From: Parafrankia sp. EUN1f
Lineage (GTDB): Bacteria; Actinomycetota; Actinomycetes; Frankiales; Frankiaceae
Assembly: GCF_000177675.1 (NCBI RefSeq)
Contig: NZ_ADGX01000060.1
Coordinates: 1 to 49,022, forward strand
Length of the DNA stretch: 49,022 nucleotides
Direction: 5' to 3'
The notes beneath the pieces were generated by a model that had not been told where the DNA came from, did not search any database, and saw nothing but the letters and a program-made list of their open reading frames with translations. This document shows positions 43,321 through 49,022 of this stretch, piece by piece; within the stretch, counting starts at the first letter, position 1, and each line of letters opens with the position of its first letter. A program made the translations under genes and the position numbers.

Positions 43321-44607
43321 TTGACAGATCAATTGACGCATGACCTGACGCAGGCACCGGCCCAGGAGCCGGTCGACGAGACGTTGGTGGCCCGGATCCC
43401 GCGGCTCATCGACATGGACGCACATGTGGTCGAGCCCCCCGACGTGTGGAGCTCCCGGCTTCCGCAGCGCTACCGCGAGGCCGGCCCGCACGTCGTCCAC
43501 GCACCGGCCGGCGAGGTGAAGCTGGTCGGGTCGAGCTACATCGAGGCACCCGGCACCGACGGCCCGGACGTCGCCTGGTGGGTCTACGAGGGCCGCCACA
43601 CCAGCCTCAAGCGCTACATCGCGGCCGCCGGCGTCCCGGCCGACGAGGTGACCATGGACGGCATCACCTTCGACGAGATGCGCCCCGGCTGCTGGAAGGT
43701 TCCCGACCGGCTGGCCGACATGGACCTCAACGGGGTCGAGGCACAGCTCAGCTTCCCGAACTACCCGCGGTTCTGCGGGCAGATGTTCCTGTGGGGCAAG
43801 GACAAGGAGCTGGCACTGCTGTCCGTCCAGGCCTACAACGACTGGATGGTCGAGGAATGGTGCGGCACCTCGGGCGGCCGGCTCATCCCGCTGTGCATCG
43901 TGCCGCTGTGGGACGTCGACCTGGCCGTCGCCGAGGTGCGCCGCAACGCCGCCCGCGGGGTGCGTGCCGTCGCGTTCAGTGAGCTGCCGGCCTACCTGGA
44001 CCTGCCCAGCCTGCACTCCCGGTACTGGGACCCGTTCTTCGCCGCCTGCGCCGAGACCGGCACGGTCGTGTCGATGCACATCGGCTCGGGCACCAAGACC
44101 CCGCAGACGTCGGCGGACGCACCCGAGGCCGTCGCCGCCACGATCCTGTTCGGCAACAGCGCGGCCAGCCTGGTCGACTTCCTGTTCTCCGGGGTGCTGC
44201 ACCGCCACCCGACCCTGAAGCTGATGTACGCCGAGGCGCAGATCGGCTGGATCCCCTACGTGCTCGACCGCGCCGACGACGTCTGGCTCACCCACCGCGG
44301 CTGGGCGCACGGCCAGCAGAACTGCCCCGAGCCGCCGTCGACCTACTACCGCCGGCAGGTCTACAGCTGCTTCTTCAAGGACCCGGTCGGGGTCGGTCTG
44401 ATCGACCGGATCGGCATCGACAACGTGGTCTTCGAGACCGACTACCCGCACCAGGACGGCACCTGGCCGCGGTCCCGCGAGGCGGCGGCCAGCCAGTTCG
44501 GCCACCTGTCGGCGACCGACATCCACAAGATCTCGCGGGGGAACGCGGCCGGGCTGCTCGGCCTGACCATTCCCGGGCCCGAGGCCGCCGGCGGTACCCG
44601 CCCATGA
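43321..44607 (+). CDS. Amidohydrolase_2 family metal-dependent hydrolase or decarboxylase
   Basis: 428 residues from TTG 43321 with GAGG 5 nt upstream; the frame is open to 43261. Family motifs are LIDMDAHVVEPPDVW at the start, VVSMHIGSGTKTPQTS in the middle and NVVFETDYPHQDGTWP near the end, where the Asp and His bind metal. Members include o-pyrocatechuate-type decarboxylases and lactone hydrolases. Co-translation with the AMP-forming ligase (ATGA) suggests the product is then CoA-activated. The substrate is unknown. Confidence 0.87.
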   Translation: MTDQLTHDLTQAPAQEPVDETLVARIPRLIDMDAHVVEPPDVWSSRLPQRYREAGPHVVHAPAGEVKLVGSSYIEAPGTDGPDVAWWVYEGRHTSLKRYIAAAGVPADEVTMDGITFDEMRPGCWKVPDRLADMDLNGVEAQLSFPNYPRFCGQMFLWGKDKELALLSVQAYNDWMVEEWCGTSGGRLIPLCIVPLWDVDLAVAEVRRNAARGVRAVAFSELPAYLDLPSLHSRYWDPFFAACAETGTVVSMHIGSGTKTPQTSADAPEAVAATILFGNSAASLVDFLFSGVLHRHPTLKLMYAEAQIGWIPYVLDRADDVWLTHRGWAHGQQNCPEPPSTYYRRQVYSCFFKDPVGVGLIDRIGIDNVVFETDYPHQDGTWPRSREAAASQFGHLSATDIHKISRGNAAGLLGLTIPGPEAAGGTRP

Positions 44608-46133
44608 GGCTGGTCGACCTGCTCGAACCGCGGCCCGACGACGACACCACTCCCGCGGTCTTCGTCGAGGAGCGGGTGGTCACCCGGGCGGCGATGCGCG
44701 CCGGCGCGGAGGAGCTGGCCGAGCGCCTGCGCGCGGCCGGGGTGCGACCGGGCCACCCGGTCGCGGTGATGCTGCCGAACACCGCCGACGTGGTCGCCGC
44801 GATGTTCGGCGTGTGGTCGGCCGAGGCAGTGTACGTACCGCTCAACCCGCGCAGCTCCGACACGGAGATCGGCCACCTGGTGGATGCCGTCCAGCCAGCG
44901 GCCGTCGTCACCCTGGCGCCCTGGGCCGGGCGGCTCCAGGGCACCACCCGGCCGGTGATCGTGGCCGTCGACGACGAGACGACCGCAACGATCGAATGGC
45001 GCAACGAGACGGGCCCGCTCCAGGCCCCGGACGTGCCCGCCCACGACGCCGACATCGCGCTCGTCCAGTTCACCTCCGGCACGACCGGGCGGCCCAAGCC
45101 CGTTCTGCTGCGGCACTCCGGCTACCTGGCGCTGCTGGAACCGGTGCTGCGCAAGCTGGTCGGCGACGCCGCGGCCGGCGACCTCGCGCGGCGCAAGGCG
45201 CCGATGCCGAACCTCATCCCGACGTCGATGTCGCTGTCGGCCGGCATCTACAACGTGCTGTTCGCGTTCCGGGTCGGCGCACCGGCCGTGATCATGCCGA
45301 CGTTCACGACGGCGGCCTTCGCCACGGCCGTGGCCCGGCACGGGATCCGCTCCACGGTGCTGCCGCCGGCGGCGATGAACATGTTGACCGACGACCCGGC
45401 GATCACCTCGCTGGCGCCGTTGCGGTACGTGCGGGGCATCACCGCCCCGCTCTCCCCACTGCGGGCCCGGATGTTCCGGGACCGCTTCGGCGTCATGGTG
45501 CTCAACTGCTATGGCCAGACCGAGATCGGCGGGGAGATCATCGGCTGGAACGCCGCCGACTCCCGCGAGTTCGGCGAGTCCAAGCTCGGTTCGATCGGCC
45601 GCCCCCATGCCGGCGTCACCCCGCGGGTCGTCGGGGCGGACGGCGCCGAGCTGCCCGTCGACGAGCCCGGCGAGCTGCACGTCCGCACGCCCGCGGTGTC
45701 GGCCGGGTACGCCGACGGCTCGGCGCTCGGCGACCGGCTCACCGCCGACGGCTGGTTCCGCACCGGTGACATCGCCCGGATCGATCCGGACGGCTTCATC
45801 TGGATCGAGGGCCGGGTCTCCGACATGATCAACCGTGGTGGGCTGAAGGTCTTCCCCGGTGAGGTGGAGGAGGTGCTGCGGCTGGTGCCCGAGGTGGCCG
45901 ACTGCGCGGTCGTAGGTGTGCCCGACGACCGGCTCGGCGAGGTGCCCTGGGCCTTCGTCGTGCCCCGGCCGGGGGCAGTGGTGGACCCCGACGCACTGCG
46001 GGACGCCGCTCGCGAGCGGCTCCTGCCGTACAAGGTCCCCGTCCGGTTCGTCGCGGTCGACGAGCTCCCCCGCACCGAGGTCGGCAAGGTCAGAGCCGGC
46101 GACCTGCTCCGTCTCGCCGGCCATCCGGCCTGA
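44604..46133 (+). CDS. AMP-forming acyl-CoA ligase (ANL superfamily)
   Basis: 509 residues; the ATG overlaps the hydrolase stop. Motifs are VQFTSGTTGRPKPVLLRH (P-loop), NCYGQTEIGGE, GWFRTGDIARIDPDGFIWIE, MINRGGLKVFPGEVEEVL and the C-terminal PRTEVGKVRAGDL with the catalytic Lys. It adenylates an acid and then transfers it to CoA. It is the second acid-activating enzyme of the region, with a different mechanism from the ADP-forming enzyme at 40923-43151, which suggests two different acids enter the pathway. Confidence 0.93.
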   Translation: MRLVDLLEPRPDDDTTPAVFVEERVVTRAAMRAGAEELAERLRAAGVRPGHPVAVMLPNTADVVAAMFGVWSAEAVYVPLNPRSSDTEIGHLVDAVQPAAVVTLAPWAGRLQGTTRPVIVAVDDETTATIEWRNETGPLQAPDVPAHDADIALVQFTSGTTGRPKPVLLRHSGYLALLEPVLRKLVGDAAAGDLARRKAPMPNLIPTSMSLSAGIYNVLFAFRVGAPAVIMPTFTTAAFATAVARHGIRSTVLPPAAMNMLTDDPAITSLAPLRYVRGITAPLSPLRARMFRDRFGVMVLNCYGQTEIGGEIIGWNAADSREFGESKLGSIGRPHAGVTPRVVGADGAELPVDEPGELHVRTPAVSAGYADGSALGDRLTADGWFRTGDIARIDPDGFIWIEGRVSDMINRGGLKVFPGEVEEVLRLVPEVADCAVVGVPDDRLGEVPWAFVVPRPGAVVDPDALRDAARERLLPYKVPVRFVAVDELPRTEVGKVRAGDLLRLAGHPA

Positions 46134-46182
46134 GGCGACAGGCCCCGGTCCCACGCGGATCTCCGGGCTGACCTGACGGAAT

Positions 46183-46194
46183 ACCCGCGCGGGT
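46183..46194. other. Perfect 12-bp palindrome ACCCGCGCGGGT
   Basis: It lies 50 bp after the ligase stop and about 170 bp before the beta-propeller start. It may be an operator or part of a weak terminator. In such G+C-rich DNA a palindrome of this composition can arise by chance. Confidence 0.35.
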
Positions 46195-46361
46195 GCCGTA
46201 TGCCTGCTCCGGAAACACGCCGGCCACTTCGGCGCAGGACGGGCCAACAGGCCATCCGGACCGCTGCGGGGCTACCGTCTCCACCGATCGCTGCCGGTCG
46301 ACGCCCGTCGACCTCCGGTGGCTCCGCGATCGGCGAAGGTCGCTTCTGCACCGGAGGCTCG

Positions 46362-47435
46362 ATGTCCCTGGAACTGCGAAACGCAGCCCCGCCTCGCCGT
46401 GCGCAGAGCAGCCACGGGGAGCGGGGATGGAAGCGACGGGCACGGCTCCTGCGGGCCGCCCCGGCCGCGGCGATGGCGTTCGCGCTCCTCGCGCTCGTCG
46501 CGCCCGGCCGGGCCGAGGCGCTGGGGAGCCCGAAGATCTACGTGGTCGACAGTTCGGGATACAAGGTGTCGGTGGTCGACGCCGGCACCAACACCGTCGT
46601 CGGCACCATTCCCGTCATCGCGCCGTACGACATCGCCACCACCAGCTCACCCACTCCCCGGGCCTATGTCACCAGCCCTGACACGGGCACCGTCACGGTG
46701 ATCGACACGACCCGGGACGTCATTGTCGGAACCATCCAGGTCGGCGGCCAGCCCACCGGGGTGGCGATCTCCAACGATCTCAGGCGTGCCTACGTCACCA
46801 ACTACACGGACCCCTTCGTGTCCGTGATCGACACGACGACGAACTCCGTCGTCGGCACGATCCCGGTCAACGCGACGTCGATGGACATCGCCATCCTGGA
46901 CGCCAGGACCTACCACTTCGGCTACGTCACCAACTACGAGGAGGGAACCCTCTCGATCATCAATCTGACCCAGAACACGCTCGTTTCGACGATCCCGGTC
47001 GGCCTGTTCCCGGACGCCGTGGTCGCGACCGACGACCTGCCCGGCCCACGGGTGTACGTCGCGAACTCGGGCGAGTCAACCGTGACGGTCCTCGACGCCA
47101 GAACAGGCATCTCCACCGTCAACCTCGGCGCCGTCGCCTTCCCCGCAGGCCTGGCCATCGATACCGACCCATTCGACCCGCGGGTCTATGTCGCCAGCAT
47201 CACTCTGCAGCCAGGCGGTCTCGCCACCATCGACGCCGACACCAACACCGTGGCGCGCGCCTTCGGCAACGGCGCGTTGACAGATGTCGCGATCTCCGAG
47301 GGCCTCGCCACCCCGCGTCTCTACGTCCTGAACGACACCGCGGACGCCCTGCAGGTACTCAACCCCGACACCGGCGCGACCGTCGCCTCCGTGCCCGTCG
47401 GCACCGCGCCCACCGCCCTGGCGATCCAGAACTGA
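46362..47435 (+). CDS. Secreted YVTN-family beta-propeller protein
   Basis: 357 residues from ATG 46362 with GGAGG 4 nt upstream; the frame is open to 46200 but that part is not needed. An N-terminal Arg-rich n-region, a hydrophobic core (AAAMAFALLALVAPG) and AEA before LGSP give a probable Sec signal peptide with cleavage near residue 55. The mature part is made of about seven propeller blades with the repeating pattern IYVVDSSGYKVSVVDAGTNT, VVGTIPV and RAYVTNY..PFVSVIDTTT. Such lactonase-like propellers are usually extracellular and their ligands are rarely known. There is no catalytic motif. Confidence 0.87.
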   Translation: MSLELRNAAPPRRAQSSHGERGWKRRARLLRAAPAAAMAFALLALVAPGRAEALGSPKIYVVDSSGYKVSVVDAGTNTVVGTIPVIAPYDIATTSSPTPRAYVTSPDTGTVTVIDTTRDVIVGTIQVGGQPTGVAISNDLRRAYVTNYTDPFVSVIDTTTNSVVGTIPVNATSMDIAILDARTYHFGYVTNYEEGTLSIINLTQNTLVSTIPVGLFPDAVVATDDLPGPRVYVANSGESTVTVLDARTGISTVNLGAVAFPAGLAIDTDPFDPRVYVASITLQPGGLATIDADTNTVARAFGNGALTDVAISEGLATPRLYVLNDTADALQVLNPDTGATVASVPVGTAPTALAIQN

Positions 47436-47437
47436 CC

Positions 47438-47465
47438 TCCGCTCCGGCCTTCGGGGCGGAGCGGA
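47438..47465. terminator. Hairpin after the beta-propeller gene
   Basis: TCCGCTCCG (47438-47446) and CGGAGCGGA (47457-47465) form a 9-bp stem 2 bp after the stop, with a 10-base loop. It lies between convergent genes and may act in both directions. Confidence 0.7.
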
Positions 47466-47613
47466 AGCCAGATCCGACGTGTCCCACCGGCGAGGCGGTC
47501 ACGGACGCCCTGCCCGTCATCGTCCCCGGGCTGCTGCGCGCGGGAGTGGGCTGCGAGCTGCGCGTCGCCGAGCACCAGGTGAAACCGACGGTCCCACCGG
47601 ACAGGCACGCCGG

Positions 47614-48891
47614 TCATCCGCCGTTGGCGCACATCCGCTCCCGAACGGGCTGGAACGCGTCGCCCGTCGGATTCACCTGCACGAACGCGTAGCACTCCAG
47701 CAGGACGTCGGAGTTGTTCCGCAGGTCCACCGGGCTGACCAGGCCGCCGGCGTCGTAGCCGGTGAGATCGCGCAGCGCGCTGACGACGCCGGCCCGCGTC
47801 GGGCAGGCCCCGGCCCGCTCCAGCCCCTGCAGGAACAGATCGGTGTAGATGTAGGCGTTCATCGAGTACTCCTGCTCGGCCCGGACGGCCTGCGGAGCGA
47901 AGCGGCTCATCGCCTCGCGATAGCGGTCGATGGCGGGACCGCCGGCCTCGAACGGCCGGAAGTAGACGGGAAACGACACGCCGGCGAGCGCCGGCCCCAA
48001 CCTGGCCAGCCGCGCATGGTCGTACCCGCTCAACGCGACGGTGACCACGAGGCGTGGCATGGTGGTTCGGATGGCCGGCAGGATCTCGGCGAGGTCCTCC
48101 GCCGTGGTCAGGCCGACGATGGAGTCCGCGCCCAGGGCGGCGATCCTGTGGGCGATCTGCGCGGGGCTGTCGGCCAGGCGTGCGTAGGAGACCGCTCCGA
48201 CCACCTTCAGTCCCACCGACTGCAGCGCCTGGGAGTAGCGATCGGCGGCTCCGGTGGTGTTGCCCGCGATCCCGGAGAGCACGATGGCGACCTTCCTCCC
48301 TGAGCTGGCCTGGATGTAACGCCCGATGGTCACCGGTGACGCGTCGTAGGCGTAGGAGAACATGTTCGGGTGCTGGGCCCAGTCCGGGCTCCCGGGCAGG
48401 CCCACGACGGGCACTTCCTGCTCGGTGAGCGCGTCCGTCGACTCCTCGAGTGCCGTGGTGACGGTCACCAGGCCGATCACCTGTCTCGACCCGACGAGCT
48501 CCCTGGTCACCAGCGCGTTGCGGCTCTGCAGGTCCTCGTCGTCGCGCCACTCGTAGACGACCTGACGGCCGTGCACGCCGCCCTCGGCGTTGGCCAGGCC
48601 CAGCCTCGCCTCCACCCCGGACCGGGCCGGCGAGAAGACGTCGCCCGACGGGCCGGAATCGGACAGGACGAGCCCGAGCCGCACCTGGGTGCTGGTCACA
48701 CCGGGACTGGTGCAGGCGTTCGCCTCGACGCCGCCTGATCCGGACCCCGAACATCCCACCGCGCCGGCGAGGACGAGCACGGTGGCCAACCCCAGCGAAA
48801 TTCGCCGCGCCCGTCGATCCCGTACCCACGCACCGCGCGGCGGGAGCGACGACCCGTCGGGAGGGACGCCCTGACGCGAAGATCGACTCAC
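47614..48891 (-). CDS. Lipoprotein substrate-binding protein, Leu/Ile/Val-binding type
   Basis: 425 residues from GTG 48891. An Arg-rich n-region and hydrophobic stretch (ISLGLATVLVLAGAVGC) end in a lipobox-like AVGC, so the mature protein should start at that Cys and be anchored outside the membrane. The Peripla_BP_6 fold is shown by VRLGLVLSDSGPSGDVFSPA, GLVTVTTALEESTDALTEQE and YSQALQSVGLKVVGAVSYAR. No permease genes are in the window. It differs from the 37985-39370 protein, which has no leader. Ligand unknown. Confidence 0.88.
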   Translation of the reverse strand: MSRSSRQGVPPDGSSLPPRGAWVRDRRARRISLGLATVLVLAGAVGCSGSGSGGVEANACTSPGVTSTQVRLGLVLSDSGPSGDVFSPARSGVEARLGLANAEGGVHGRQVVYEWRDDEDLQSRNALVTRELVGSRQVIGLVTVTTALEESTDALTEQEVPVVGLPGSPDWAQHPNMFSYAYDASPVTIGRYIQASSGRKVAIVLSGIAGNTTGAADRYSQALQSVGLKVVGAVSYARLADSPAQIAHRIAALGADSIVGLTTAEDLAEILPAIRTTMPRLVVTVALSGYDHARLARLGPALAGVSFPVYFRPFEAGGPAIDRYREAMSRFAPQAVRAEQEYSMNAYIYTDLFLQGLERAGACPTRAGVVSALRDLTGYDAGGLVSPVDLRNNSDVLLECYAFVQVNPTGDAFQPVRERMCANGG

Positions 48892-49004
48892 ACCAATTCA
48901 CTCCACACGTCCCATGGTGAAACAGAGTAGAACGATTGTCCCACCTCTGCGGCAAGCCTCGGCGAGAGGGTTGCCGGCGCAACCCCTTCACACATGTCTT
49001 CAAG

Positions 49005-49015
49005 TGATGACATCA
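49005..49015. promoter_or_regulatory. 11-bp palindrome TGATGACATCA upstream of the lipoprotein gene
   Basis: A perfect palindrome around a central base, about 113 bp upstream of GTG 48891, in a relatively A+T-rich stretch at the right edge. Possible operator; the part beyond the edge is not visible. Confidence 0.35.
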
Positions 49016-49022
49016 TGCGATG

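Noticed and set aside
43018-44526. A 502-residue minus-strand frame opposite the amidohydrolase_2 gene
   Set aside because: No domain, composition of a shadow frame, and the plus strand has clear metal-binding motifs.
44442-46247. A 601-residue minus-strand frame opposite the AMP-forming ligase
   Set aside because: Gly/Asp/Arg/His-rich shadow; all ANL motifs are on the plus strand.
47321-49003. A 560-residue minus-strand frame around the lipoprotein gene
   Set aside because: Shadow frame. The 47614-48891 frame has a lipobox and binding-protein fold.
1-49022. tRNA, rRNA or insertion-sequence genes
   Set aside because: No cloverleaf-like segments, rRNA stretches or transposase motifs were noticed on reading; a dedicated search was not possible.

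Overview
The window is very G+C-rich DNA with densely packed genes, many GTG and TTG starts, 4-bp start/stop overlaps, PucR regulators, a SpoIIE-type phosphatase and large acyl-CoA clusters. This fits a soil or plant-associated actinobacterium. A Frankia/Pseudofrankia-like genome is my best guess from gene style, but no marker gene fixes the genus. I saw no rRNA, tRNA, CRISPR array or transposase.

Region 1 (1-5428, minus strand) is an apparent three-gene operon and the least conventional part. In transcription order it has a two-helix membrane protein with a degenerate P-loop (Lys replaced by Trp) and a Ser-rich segment, a 1006-residue HerA/DUF87-type ATPase with intact Walker motifs, and a truncated gene that runs off the left edge. 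That last gene encodes near-identical acidic 31-residue repeats. This is the best candidate for an undescribed system.

Region 2 (5655-19772, minus strand) holds an AraC regulator and a catabolic cluster: quinone-oxidoreductase-like MDR, O-methyltransferase, amidohydrolase, Rieske oxygenase, acetamidase/formamidase, a second paralogous methyltransferase and a PucR regulator. Behind it lie a small Cys-containing protein, a DUF1003 membrane protein, a second PucR, an NTF2-like protein and a VOC protein. Region 3 (20070-25481) carries a kinase-GAF-PP2C phosphatase on the plus strand, a zinc-type alcohol dehydrogenase on the minus strand, and a FadR-type GntR regulator on the plus strand.

Region 4 (25568-46133) is an acyl-CoA catabolic region. 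It contains a second GntR regulator, a degenerate thiamine-diphosphate-enzyme homologue, a NIPSNAP-like protein, two acyl-CoA dehydrogenases, a thiolase, three crotonase-fold proteins, three MaoC/FAS1-type hot-dog proteins, a DUF35 protein, a TetR regulator, a substrate-binding protein with no visible signal peptide, an ADP-forming acyl-CoA synthetase, an amidohydrolase_2 and an AMP-forming acyl-CoA ligase. Together these could activate a carboxylic acid as a CoA thioester, oxidise, hydrate and cleave it. The substrate is not evident. An A+T-rich 14-bp motif (consensus close to TGTATAAATTATCC) occurs upstream of four transcription units here, each time facing the downstream gene, and suggests a shared regulon.

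Region 5 (46362-49022) has a secreted YVTN beta-propeller protein and, convergent to it, a lipoprotein substrate-binding protein.
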